Of a DNA stretch of 22,908 bases, positions 15,557-22,908 are shown one piece after another. The position numbers and the translations under genes were made by a program. The stretch is taken from contig JALUYN010000041.1 in NCBI GenBank assembly GCA_027012915.1, forward strand, positions 1 to 22,908, in the 5' to 3' direction. Under the pieces are notes generated by a model. The model saw nothing but the letters and a program-made list of their open reading frames with translations, did not search any database and was not told where the DNA came from. This DNA is from Cellvibrionaceae bacterium. GTDB lineage: Bacteria > Pseudomonadota > Gammaproteobacteria > Pseudomonadales > Cellvibrionaceae. Each line of letters starts with the position of its first letter. Position 1 is the first letter of the stretch.

Positions 15557-16855
15557 ATGATTAAGCAAAAGTTCCTTACCGGTATTACGAAAACCCTGTG
15601 CGCAGGCACACTGCTGTTCAGCAGCCTGGTCAATGCCCAAACCCAGCCATTGGATAAAGTTATCGCAGTAGTCGACGACGACGTAGTAATGGCCAGTGAA
15701 ATTCACCAGCGCGTGCAAATGGTGATGGCGCAACTGCAATCGAAACAAACCCAGGCGCCGCCAATAAACGTCATTCAGCGCCAGGTGTTGGATCAGTTGA
15801 TTCTGGAATCACTGCAACTGCAGATCGGCGATCGCGTCGGCGTCACCATTAGCGACCAGGAACTGGATCAAGCCATTGACCGGATGCGTACGGCCAACAA
15901 TTTCTCAGAAGCCCAATTTCAGGAGCAACTTCAGAAAGACGGCTTGAGCCTTGGTGCCCTGCGCGATCAGATTCGCCGCGATATGATCATTGATCGTGTA
16001 CAGAAGGGCAGCGTGAATCGCCGTATTAACGTCACAGAACAGGAAGTAAAGAACTTCCTGAAATCCAAGCAAGGTCAATTCTGGGCCTCACCGGATTACA
16101 ACCTGGGCCACATGGTAATTCCAGTCCCCTCCAGTGCTACTGAGGCCGAGCAAAACGAACTGAAAGCCAAAGCTGAGGATATCTACCAGCGCCTTAACAA
16201 TGGTGAAGACTTCCGCAGAGTCGCCGTAAGTGAATCCAAGGGCCGCGATGCTCTTAATGGTGGTGATATGGGCTGGCGCAAACTGGCACAACTGCCCGAC
16301 CTGTTTGCCAACGGTGTACGCGATCTGGAAGCAGGTGAGATTACCCAACCTCTGCGCAGCGGCGCGGGCTATCATATTCTCAAGGTCTACGGTAAACGCG
16401 GTAACACCGAGCAGATGATTGACCAATCCAAGGTCCGTCACATTCTATTGAAAACCACAGCTATCCTGGACGATCAGCAAGCGCAGACCAAACTCGCCGA
16501 AATTCGCCAACAAATTCTCGACGGTGAAGACTTTGGCGAGCTGGCAAAAGAGTACTCTGACGATACCGGCTCCGTGCTCAGCGGCGGAGATCTCGGCTGG
16601 TCACTACCTGGCAAGTTTGTCCCCGAATTCGAAAAGACCATCAATGCCACCGAAATTGGTGAAGTCAGCAAACCATTCCGCAGCCAGTTTGGTTGGCACA
16701 TCCTGATTGTCGACGAACGCCGTCGCCAGGATATGAGCGAACAGGTTCGCACCAACCAGGCCACGCGCTTATTGCGTGATCGCCGCTTCGAAGAGGAGCG
16801 AATCAACTGGCTGCAGGATCTGCACCGCAAAGCCTTTATTGATATTCGCTCCTAA
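15557..16855 (+). CDS. surA: Periplasmic chaperone and peptidyl-prolyl isomerase SurA
   Basis: SurA escorts outer-membrane beta-barrel proteins, LptD among them, across the periplasm to the BAM complex. The 432-residue protein has a signal peptide (to about residue 27, ending VNAQ) and the SurA N-terminal chaperone domain (LDKVIAVVDDDVVMASEI..., about 30-165). Two parvulin domains follow, at about 180-277 (GHMVIP...GGDMGWRKLAQLPDLFA...GYHILKV) and about 293-390 (VRHILLK...GGDLGWSLPGKFVPEFE...FGWHILIV). A C-terminal helix completes the chaperone core. Length and architecture are normal. It lies 59 bases after lptD and is followed by a strong terminator. Confidence 0.97.
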   Translation: MIKQKFLTGITKTLCAGTLLFSSLVNAQTQPLDKVIAVVDDDVVMASEIHQRVQMVMAQLQSKQTQAPPINVIQRQVLDQLILESLQLQIGDRVGVTISDQELDQAIDRMRTANNFSEAQFQEQLQKDGLSLGALRDQIRRDMIIDRVQKGSVNRRINVTEQEVKNFLKSKQGQFWASPDYNLGHMVIPVPSSATEAEQNELKAKAEDIYQRLNNGEDFRRVAVSESKGRDALNGGDMGWRKLAQLPDLFANGVRDLEAGEITQPLRSGAGYHILKVYGKRGNTEQMIDQSKVRHILLKTTAILDDQQAQTKLAEIRQQILDGEDFGELAKEYSDDTGSVLSGGDLGWSLPGKFVPEFEKTINATEIGEVSKPFRSQFGWHILIVDERRRQDMSEQVRTNQATRLLRDRRFEEERINWLQDLHRKAFIDIRS

Positions 16856-16868
16856 TACGACCGCTCCC

Positions 16869-16894
16869 AAAGGCAGCCATTGGCTGCCTTTTTT
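16869..16894 (+). terminator. Intrinsic terminator after surA
   Basis: A perfect 10-base-pair stem, AAAGGCAGCC (16869-16878) with GGCTGCCTTT (16882-16891), closes a 3-base ATT loop and runs into six T residues (16889-16894). It lies 14 bases after the surA stop and 20 bases before pdxA. It should end or attenuate the lptD-surA transcript, so pdxA needs read-through or a promoter inside the end of surA. Confidence 0.93.
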
Positions 16895-16914
16895 GACTCC
16901 AGCCCGAAAACACC

Positions 16915-17913
16915 ATGACAGTACCACGCCTAGCCTACACACCCGGCGAACCCTCCGGGATCGGTCCCGATCTAATTATCCAGCTGGCTCAGCGGGGATT
17001 GAGCGCTGACATTATCGCCATCGGCGACCCACAGCTGTTTCAACAGCGCGCCGTACAACTGGGGCTACCAATAGATCTCCACCCATTTGATCCCAAGCGT
17101 CCAAAAAAAGCCTGGGGGCCAGGAGAGCTGTGCTACTACCCACTGGCACTGGAACAACCAGTTGAGGCTGGCCAGCTTAACCCCAAAAACGCCACCTATG
17201 TACTGAAGAGTCTGAATATTGCCATCGACGGCTGCCTCGACGGCACCTTTGACGCGTATATCACAGGCCCCGCGCACAAGGGCGTCATAAATGAGGCGGG
17301 CATTGCATTCAGTGGTCATACTGAGTATTTGGCAGAGCGCACAAACACCGACAAGGTGGTAATGATGCTGGCCACCGAAGGACTCAGAGTCGCCCTGGCC
17401 ACCACGCACTTGCCTCTGAAGGACGTTCCGTCCGCGATTACTCCAGAGAGTCTGACCCAGGTCATCCGCATATTGCACCACGATCTGGTGACTCAATTCG
17501 GGATTGCCAATCCCAGAATTCTGGTGTGTGGTCTCAACCCCCACGCAGGTGAAGGCGGCCATATGGGGCGCGAGGAAATTGACGTAATAGAACCTGTATT
17601 GGAGCAACTGAGCGGCGATAACCTGTGCATTGAAGGCCCGCTACCCGCCGATACGCTGTTCACTCCAAAGGTACTAGACGGCGCCGACGCAGTCTTGGCC
17701 ATGTATCACGATCAGGGCCTGCCAGTACTAAAGTACAAGGGCTTTGGCAACGCGGTAAATGTTACTCTTGGATTGCCCATAATCCGCACATCGGTAGACC
17801 ACGGCACCGCGCTGGATCTGGCAGGAAGTGGTCAGGCGGATAGCGGAAGCCTGCAGACCGCATTAAAATACGCCCAGCAAATGGTAATCGCGAAACACTC
17901 CGCACAAGCTTGA
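16915..17913 (+). CDS. pdxA: 4-hydroxythreonine-4-phosphate dehydrogenase PdxA
   Basis: PdxA oxidises 4-phosphohydroxy-L-threonine with NAD(P) in the DXP-dependent pathway to pyridoxal 5'-phosphate. The 332 residues match family length. It opens with [11 protein letters not shown], and the substrate-binding segments [14 protein letters not shown] and [12 protein letters not shown] follow. The three metal-ligand histidines, known in E. coli as 166, 211 and 266, are H165 (THLPLKDVP), H210 ([15 protein letters not shown]) and H265 ([14 protein letters not shown]). It lies between surA and rsmA, as in many gammaproteobacteria. The ATG at 16915 immediately precedes the conserved N terminus. Confidence 0.97.
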   Translation: MTVPRLAYTPGEPSGIGPDLIIQLAQRGLSADIIAIGDPQLFQQRAVQLGLPIDLHPFDPKRPKKAWGPGELCYYPLALEQPVEAGQLNPKNATYVLKSLNIAIDGCLDGTFDAYITGPAHKGVINEAGIAFSGHTEYLAERTNTDKVVMMLATEGLRVALATTHLPLKDVPSAITPESLTQVIRILHHDLVTQFGIANPRILVCGLNPHAGEGGHMGREEIDVIEPVLEQLSGDNLCIEGPLPADTLFTPKVLDGADAVLAMYHDQGLPVLKYKGFGNAVNVTLGLPIIRTSVDHGTALDLAGSGQADSGSLQTALKYAQQMVIAKHSAQA

Positions 17914-17927
17914 CGAGCAGTACATAT

Positions 17928-18764
17928 ATGTCCAAAAACAAAATGCCGGGAATGGAACACCGAGCGCGCAAGCGCTTTGGCCAGAACTTTCTGGAAGACG
18001 ACGGTATTATCCGTCGCATCATCAAATCCATTCACCCGCAGGCGGGCGATAACATTGTCGAGATCGGTCCCGGTAAGGGCGCGATTACAGAGCACCTGCT
18101 GGCCTCCTGCCCCACGCTTAAAGTGGTGGAGCTGGATCGCGACCTGATTCCGGTGCTACTCGCCAAGTTCATTGCCAGCTATCCTGAATTTACCATTCAC
18201 CAGCACGATGCCCTCAAGTTCGATTTCAGCACTTTTGTCGAAGACGAAGCCGAGCCACTGCGCATTGTCGGCAACCTGCCCTACAATATTTCCACGCCAT
18301 TGATCTTTCACCTGTTGAGCTACCACAACAAGGTCAGAGACATGCACTTTATGCTGCAGAAAGAAGTGGTGGATCGCATGGCAGCACAGCCGGGAGAGAA
18401 GGCCTATGGCCGCCTGGGCATCATGGTGCAGTACTACTGCAAGGTAGAAAATCTGTTTGACGTGCCACCGGAGTGCTTCAATCCAAGACCCAAAGTAGAC
18501 TCTGCGATTGTACGCCTGACGCCATATACTGAGTTACCCCAAGTCGCCAAAGACCCCAAAACGCTGGAGAAACTGGTAAACGTCGCCTTTCAACAGCGCC
18601 GCAAAACTCTGCGCAATTCCCTGAAGCAACTGATGCCCGCAGAACTGATTGAATCGCTGGACGTAGACACATCTGCGCGACCGGAGAATATTACGCTCGA
18701 AGAGTACATACGTCTGAGCGATACGCTTTATGATCTGGAACGGTCACAGAACAATAAAGACTGA
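17928..18764 (+). CDS. rsmA: 16S rRNA A1518/A1519 dimethyltransferase RsmA (KsgA)
   Basis: RsmA dimethylates two adjacent adenines in helix 45 of 16S rRNA late in 30S assembly. From ATG 17928 the protein has 278 residues. A TTG at 17910 overlapping the pdxA stop would add six residues but is a poor start. Motifs are RKRFGQNFL (15-22) for the N-terminal SAM contact, VEIGPGKGAIT (44-54) as SAM motif I, ELD (68-70), HDAL (93-96), and the adenine-binding NLPYNIS (116-122). The C-terminal helical domain includes FNPRPKVDSAIV and FQQRRKTLRNSL. It sits 14 bases after pdxA. The usual downstream apaG is absent. Confidence 0.97.
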   Translation: MSKNKMPGMEHRARKRFGQNFLEDDGIIRRIIKSIHPQAGDNIVEIGPGKGAITEHLLASCPTLKVVELDRDLIPVLLAKFIASYPEFTIHQHDALKFDFSTFVEDEAEPLRIVGNLPYNISTPLIFHLLSYHNKVRDMHFMLQKEVVDRMAAQPGEKAYGRLGIMVQYYCKVENLFDVPPECFNPRPKVDSAIVRLTPYTELPQVAKDPKTLEKLVNVAFQQRRKTLRNSLKQLMPAELIESLDVDTSARPENITLEEYIRLSDTLYDLERSQNNKD

Positions 18765-18813
18765 GCGGAGCCGATTTGCCGCTGGCCATTAAGAGAATTA
18801 AGGAAAACTGTCG

Positions 18814-19635
18814 ATGGCAACCTACGCCGTTGGTGATATTCAGGGCTGCCTAAGCCCGCTGCAATGCCTACTGGAAGAAGTGTCTTTTCACCCTGAAAAA
18901 GACACCCTCTGGGTAGTGGGCGACATGATCAATCGCGGCCCCAATTGCCTGGCGACACTGCGCTACCTCTACAACTTTCGCGATTGCGTCAAGGTCGTTC
19001 TCGGTAACCACGATCTGCACCTGCTGGCAGTGGCCCACCATCGCCGCGGCCTCAACCGCAGTGACACCCTGGACAAGATCCTGGAAGCCCCCGACCGCGA
19101 AGAACTGCTGGAGTGGCTGCGCCACCAACCTCTGGTGCACCACGACAAGAAGCTGGGCTTCACCATGGTCCACGCTGGCATTCCCCCCCAGTGGAGCATC
19201 CGCAAAGCGTTGAAGCGCTCTCGTGAAGTGGAGAAGCGACTGCAGGGCAAGAAATTCAAGCAATTCCTGTCGGATATGTATGGCAACCGCCCGGATAAAT
19301 GGCGCAGCACCCTGCACGGCACCAAGCGCTTGCGAGTAATCACCAACTACTTCACCCGTATGCGTCTGTGTACCCCCGACGGCCGCGTAGACCTGACCCA
19401 CAAGGGCTCACCCAAGAACGCACCGAAAGGCTACTTGCCGTGGTTTGAACACAAGAAACGCAAGGCGCGTAAAGACAAGATCGTATTCGGCCACTGGGCG
19501 GCGCTGGAAGGCAAGTGCGATGCACCCAATGTTTACGCCCTCGACACAGGCTGCGTTTGGGGCGGCAGGCTTACGATGATGCGACTGGAAGATGAGAAAA
19601 TATTCAGCTGCAGCTGCCACGCCGAGACACTCTGA
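18814..19635 (+). CDS. apaH: Symmetrical diadenosine tetraphosphatase ApaH
   Basis: ApaH hydrolyses Ap4A to two ADP and also removes Np4 caps from RNA in E. coli. The 273 residues carry the metallophosphatase motifs in order: GDIQGC (7-12), GDMINRGP (about 36-43), [10 protein letters not shown] (about 62-71), the VHAGIPP histidine (near 120), and FGHWAALEG. They are followed by the ApaH-specific [13 protein letters not shown]. The central [37 protein letters not shown] is also typical. AAGGA lies 9 bases before the ATG. It starts 49 bases after rsmA. Confidence 0.97.
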   Translation: MATYAVGDIQGCLSPLQCLLEEVSFHPEKDTLWVVGDMINRGPNCLATLRYLYNFRDCVKVVLGNHDLHLLAVAHHRRGLNRSDTLDKILEAPDREELLEWLRHQPLVHHDKKLGFTMVHAGIPPQWSIRKALKRSREVEKRLQGKKFKQFLSDMYGNRPDKWRSTLHGTKRLRVITNYFTRMRLCTPDGRVDLTHKGSPKNAPKGYLPWFEHKKRKARKDKIVFGHWAALEGKCDAPNVYALDTGCVWGGRLTMMRLEDEKIFSCSCHAETL

Positions 19636-19671
19636 CGCCGCCACCATATCTCTATCAAGCAGGAGTACAAT

Positions 19672-20508
19672 ATGAGCCAACTGGTTAGCACTCAATGGCT
19701 CAATGACCACTTACAAGCGAGCAATCTCATTCTTCTCGATGCCAGCATGACAACCGTTGTAGGTAAGGAACCCATTACCTACGATCAACCCTGCTGTATT
19801 CCGGGTGCTATGAAGTTCGATCTCGAGAGAGATTTCTTTGACCATCAGTCCAGTCAATTGCACGCCATGCCTACTGCCGAGCAGTTTGACAAGGGAGCGC
19901 AACGACTCGGAATCAAGCGTAACCGGGAAATCGTGATCTACGACGACCAGGGCATCTACTCCGCTCCGCGCGCCTGGTACACATTGCGCTGCATGGGCTT
20001 TACTAACGTCAAGGTCCTGAACGGCGGTTTACCGCAATGGCTGGAAGAAAATCGCACCGTATACTCGGAATACGCATTAGCTCCGAATAGCTGTTCCGAT
20101 AATGCAGCGCCCGACAATTCGCTGATTCACACATCAGAGCAATTGCTCAGCAATCTGGAATCACCCGGGTTTAAGGTTGTCGATGCTCGCTCGGCAGCAC
20201 GCTTTTACGGCGAGGCCCCGGAACCCCGCGCCGGAGTGAGAAGCGGCCATATTCCGCAGTCAATAAATCTGCCATTTGCGCAAGTGCTCGATGGCCATCG
20301 CCTTCGTTCACCGCAGGCGTTAAAACAAACACTGGAATCTCTCGGCGTAACAACGGAACAACCGCTGGTGTTTTCCTGCGGTTCTGGCATCACCGCCTGT
20401 ATTCTATTGCTGGCCGCCAGTGAGGCCGGCTATCAATCCCTCAGCCTTTACGATGGTTCCTGGGCAGACTGGGGCAGTAATGCGCAGCTCCCTATTGAGT
20501 CCAACTGA
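19672..20508 (+). CDS. sseA: 3-mercaptopyruvate sulfurtransferase-type rhodanese (SseA-like)
   Basis: This tandem rhodanese transfers sulfur from 3-mercaptopyruvate or thiosulfate to a thiol acceptor or cyanide. It has 278 residues. The first rhodanese domain (about 1-130) is inactive, and the second (about 150-275) carries the active-site loop C236-G-S-G-I-T-A. The CGSG(V/I)TA form is characteristic of mercaptopyruvate sulfurtransferases rather than thiosulfate-specific rhodaneses. Arg residues in FYGEAPEPRAGVRSGHIP (R186, R190) fit the substrate-binding region. AGGAG precedes ATG 19672, and the gene is 36 bases after apaH. Its TGA overlaps the ATG of the next gene. Mercaptopyruvate specificity is inferred from the loop. 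Confidence 0.9.
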   Translation: MSQLVSTQWLNDHLQASNLILLDASMTTVVGKEPITYDQPCCIPGAMKFDLERDFFDHQSSQLHAMPTAEQFDKGAQRLGIKRNREIVIYDDQGIYSAPRAWYTLRCMGFTNVKVLNGGLPQWLEENRTVYSEYALAPNSCSDNAAPDNSLIHTSEQLLSNLESPGFKVVDARSAARFYGEAPEPRAGVRSGHIPQSINLPFAQVLDGHRLRSPQALKQTLESLGVTTEQPLVFSCGSGITACILLLAASEAGYQSLSLYDGSWADWGSNAQLPIESN

Positions 20509-21536
20509 TGCCAAAACGTCCGCCAATCCAACTCCTGAACAATCAGGAAAACGTTCAGGAGCACCACTCGCCGGATACCACTGAGTGGACCTCACTAAGC
20601 CAACAGCATCAGGCAGTGCGCATTCACTACGACCACAATAACCTGAACGGCCGGGAAGAGTTGTATTGGGTATCCAACGCCATTTTACTGCGCACCATCC
20701 ACAGTGACGTTAAGGCAGACGACAGCAGCAGCGCCACCAACCTCGCCGGACATATTACTCTCGCCTACAAATTGCTGGGCGAAAACAGTCTGACCTTTGA
20801 AGACGGCCGAGTCGTTGTAATGACGCCCAACGACCTTTTGCTTGGCTATTCCGACAAGAGTGAGAATATCCTTGACCAAACTGCGGCGGGCAATGCCTAT
20901 GCTCTGGTGACCCTTGCCATCAGACCTCAAGCACTATTGGATGAGCCTCTGTTACTGGACACTGAAGCCCTGCCAGAATCCATAGCGGAGATGCTTAAAA
21001 GCAGCAGCACAATTCGACAGGTTACACAGCTCTACAACATCAACGAATCCTGCCAACGCTGCCTTCTGGAACTACTCAACTGCCCTCTGAGCGGATCGCT
21101 GCGTCGCAGCTATATGCACGCAAAAACACTGGAGCTACTGAGCCTGACCCTCGACCTTTTAAATCAGGAAGAATCCCGACAGTACCGCCAAAATATCAAG
21201 AGTGACGACCGTGACACTCTACAACGCCTGCAACAGTACTTACAGGAGAACTACCGCAAAGCACCTGCCATCGCCGAATTGGCCAAGCACGCTGGCATGA
21301 GCGAAGCCAAGCTAAAGCGCAGTTTCAAAAGCGAGTTTGGCATAACCATCGGCGAAAGACTGCAGCAGTTGCGCATGAACGAGGCGTTGCGACTACTGCA
21401 GATACAATCGGGCAATGTCAGCCAAATCGCCCACGAACTGGGTTACGAGCATGCCAGTAATTTCATTACGGCTTTCAAGCGTCGCTATGGCATGACCCCC
21501 AAAGCATTCCAGCTCAGCCAACTCGCCAGAGACTGA
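20508..21536 (+). CDS. AraC-family transcriptional regulator
   Basis: This is a DNA-binding regulator of 342 residues. The C-terminal AraC domain with two helix-turn-helix motifs spans about 238-335. The first is IAELAKHAGMSEAKLKRSFKSEFG (about 255-278). The second is VSQIAHELGYEHASNFITAFKRRYGMTPKAF (about 304-334), carrying the family's G-Y-x-x-x-S-x-F-x-x-A-F-K-x-x-x-G signature. The N-terminal 220 residues, presumably the effector domain, include a small beta-rich segment (GHITLAYKLLGENSLTFEDGRVVVMTPNDLL) and show no clear ligand motif. The layout resembles PchR-like regulators, but this is a loose resemblance. Its ATG shares a base with the sulfurtransferase stop (TGATG), so the two are probably translated together. 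Its target is unknown. Confidence 0.92.
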   Translation: MPKRPPIQLLNNQENVQEHHSPDTTEWTSLSQQHQAVRIHYDHNNLNGREELYWVSNAILLRTIHSDVKADDSSSATNLAGHITLAYKLLGENSLTFEDGRVVVMTPNDLLLGYSDKSENILDQTAAGNAYALVTLAIRPQALLDEPLLLDTEALPESIAEMLKSSSTIRQVTQLYNINESCQRCLLELLNCPLSGSLRRSYMHAKTLELLSLTLDLLNQEESRQYRQNIKSDDRDTLQRLQQYLQENYRKAPAIAELAKHAGMSEAKLKRSFKSEFGITIGERLQQLRMNEALRLLQIQSGNVSQIAHELGYEHASNFITAFKRRYGMTPKAFQLSQLARD

Positions 21537-21589
21537 GCCCACGTCCTGCAACTACTCAAGTAAGGTTTCCTAGCGTTTCGCATAACTAA

Positions 21590-21660
21590 TTGAGCGTACG
21601 GCAAAACTTTCGCTCTCAACCCCGTGCTAATGTCTATCTACACATAAGAACATGATTGAG
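21590..21660 (+). promoter_or_regulatory. TTGAG-box cluster upstream of the serine hydrolase gene
   Basis: The 133 bases between the AraC regulator and the hydrolase hold TTGAGCG (21590-21596), its near inverse CGCTCTCAA (21611-21619), and TTGAG again at 21656-21660, just before the start. The first two form an imperfect inverted repeat. TAATGT and TATCTA around 21628-21640 are A/T-rich enough to be part of a -10 region, but I see no clear -35. It is a candidate operator and promoter region, possibly for the adjacent AraC protein. The evidence is only the repeats and the position. Confidence 0.3.
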
Positions 21661-21669
21661 AGAGAACCC

Positions 21670-22908
21670 ATGAAGAAATACCTTCTAGTCGGCGGCTCGC
21701 TAGTGGCCGTCGCAGCCATCATCTTTACGGCTACCCAATGGACCAACATCAAGCGTTTTCAATACGCCCTGTCACTTTTTTCCGGCAGCGAACAGTTCGA
21801 GAATTTTGCCAACATCAAGAATCTGTTTCCCGTATCGGAAATGACTCCATCCACGTCTCCCTATAGTTTCCCCAACGCCGATCGCATTGTTCTGCCGGAG
21901 TCATTCTCCTATCAGGACACCACTTGGAACACCGAGGAATTTCTCAGCACTACGGATACCGGTGCCCTACTGGTTTTAAAGAGCGGTGAGGTGGTGTACG
22001 AGCAATACAGTTTGTCCGGCGGTGTTGATGTTAACTGGCTGTCCATGTCAGTAGCCAAGAGCTTTACGTCTCTGGCTCTGGGCATTGCCATCGACGAAGG
22101 CCTGATATCGAGCATTGAAGACCCGGTCACAGACTACTTACCTTCTCTCAAGCAATCCGCCTACGACAATGTGCGTATCAAAGATATTTTGCAGATGTCC
22201 TCAGGCGCGGCGTGGAACGAAGACTACAGCGACCCAGACTCCGAAGTGCTGCGCATGGGGAAAATTATGGCTCTGGGCGGATCACTGGATGAGTTCATCA
22301 CAACCCTCGAGCGCGATCGCAAACCCGGCACCTTCAATCAATACAATTCTGCAGACACTCAAGTTCTGGGAGCTCTGCTGGTGAAAGCTACCGGACGTAC
22401 AATGACGGACTACATGCAGGAAAAAATCTGGCAGCCGCTGGGCATGGAAAACAGCGGCTACTGGATTGTCGACGACTACAATATGGAGATGGCCTTTGCC
22501 GGTCTCAATGTCACCGCGCGAGACTACGCCAAGCTGGGTGAACTCTACCGCAACTTGGGCAACTGGCAAGGCAAGCAGATTGTCTCTGCCGACTGGATCA
22601 AGGCTTCCGTGACTCCCGACGCACCCCACTTGCTGCCCGGCGACAACCCGCTTTCCGACTTTCCTCTGGGCTATGGTTATCAATGGTGGGTGATGGATGG
22701 CAATCAGGGTGAGTATTCCGCGATCGGCGTATACAACCAGTTTATCTACGTCAATCCGCAACAGGATACAGTGATGGTAAAACTGTCCGCCAACAGTGCC
22801 TATGGCACTGACAGCAATTCCGAGAGCGCCAATAAAGAACTGGCCACCATTGAGCTGTTTCGTGCGATCAGCAACACAAACAGGGTGAGAAGCCAAGAAC
22901 AGCAGCTA
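21670..22908 (+). CDS. Membrane-anchored serine hydrolase of the beta-lactamase (class C / EstB) fold, 3' end cut off
   Basis: The frame is open from ATG 21670 to the last base (413 codons) with no stop, so the C terminus is missing. A lysine-initiated hydrophobic N terminus (residues 1-22, MKKYLLVGGSLVAVAAIIFT) is a signal anchor or signal peptide. The catalytic SxxK is S127-V-A-K130, preceded by WLSM. The tyrosine motif is Y225-N-S in FNQYNSADTQVLGALL. Downstream are PLGMENSGYW, GLNVTARDYAKLG and GYGYQWWVMDG, all standard in this family, which includes esterases, 6-aminohexanoate-dimer hydrolase and penicillin-binding-protein-like hydrolases. The substrate cannot be deduced. A GAGAG-type ribosome site precedes the start. 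Confidence 0.9.
   Translation, partial: MKKYLLVGGSLVAVAAIIFTATQWTNIKRFQYALSLFSGSEQFENFANIKNLFPVSEMTPSTSPYSFPNADRIVLPESFSYQDTTWNTEEFLSTTDTGALLVLKSGEVVYEQYSLSGGVDVNWLSMSVAKSFTSLALGIAIDEGLISSIEDPVTDYLPSLKQSAYDNVRIKDILQMSSGAAWNEDYSDPDSEVLRMGKIMALGGSLDEFITTLERDRKPGTFNQYNSADTQVLGALLVKATGRTMTDYMQEKIWQPLGMENSGYWIVDDYNMEMAFAGLNVTARDYAKLGELYRNLGNWQGKQIVSADWIKASVTPDAPHLLPGDNPLSDFPLGYGYQWWVMDGNQGEYSAIGVYNQFIYVNPQQDTVMVKLSANSAYGTDSNSESANKELATIELFRAISNTNRVRSQEQQL

Noticed and set aside
22282..22896. Minus-strand open frame of 204 codons at the right end
   Set aside because: It lies entirely opposite the serine hydrolase, whose catalytic motifs show that the plus strand is coding.

Overview
The window looks like ordinary chromosome from a gammaproteobacterium. 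The gene orders are of the Pseudomonas/Cellvibrionales type: a gspCDEFGHIJKLM operon, then the divergent pair amgK-murU and lptD-surA-pdxA-rsmA-apaH. GC content is moderate and every gene's usage looks similar. I see no insertion sequence, phage, integron, tRNA, rRNA or CRISPR array. Placement near marine Cellvibrionales such as Spongiibacteraceae is inference only.

Layout. Positions 1-303 hold the C-terminal end of a gene I do not recognise. Positions 344-10339 hold an 11-gene type II secretion operon (gspC to gspM), tightly packed with ATGA-, GTGA- and TAGTG-type overlaps. It supplies the inner-membrane platform (C, F, L, M), the ATPase (E), the secretin (D), and the major (G) and minor (H, I, J, K) pseudopilins. 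There is no gspN, and the prepilin peptidase must be encoded elsewhere. GspC is short and has no PDZ or coiled-coil domain. A small MAPEG-family membrane protein follows (10440-10826). On the minus strand, amgK and murU (12632-10843) form the MurNAc recycling pair. Divergent from them, lptD and surA encode outer-membrane LPS insertion and the porin chaperone. A strong intrinsic terminator (16869-16894) follows, then pdxA, rsmA and apaH. The apaG gene usually found between rsmA and apaH is absent. The same-strand run continues with a mercaptopyruvate-type sulfurtransferase and an AraC-family regulator whose start overlaps the sulfurtransferase stop. The window ends inside a membrane-anchored beta-lactamase-fold serine hydrolase (21670 to the edge).

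The most unusual structure is the start of gspJ. Its first 144 bases (6886-7029) are six in-frame 24-base copies of what looks like a complete prepilin leader (start codon to the cleavage site plus two residues). Only the last copy keeps the glycine needed for prepilin peptidase cleavage. Five copies begin with GTG, so there are five nested in-frame potential starts, and the gspI stop codon is embedded in the first. This looks like slippage-prone expansion of a signal peptide inside a gene-gene overlap.
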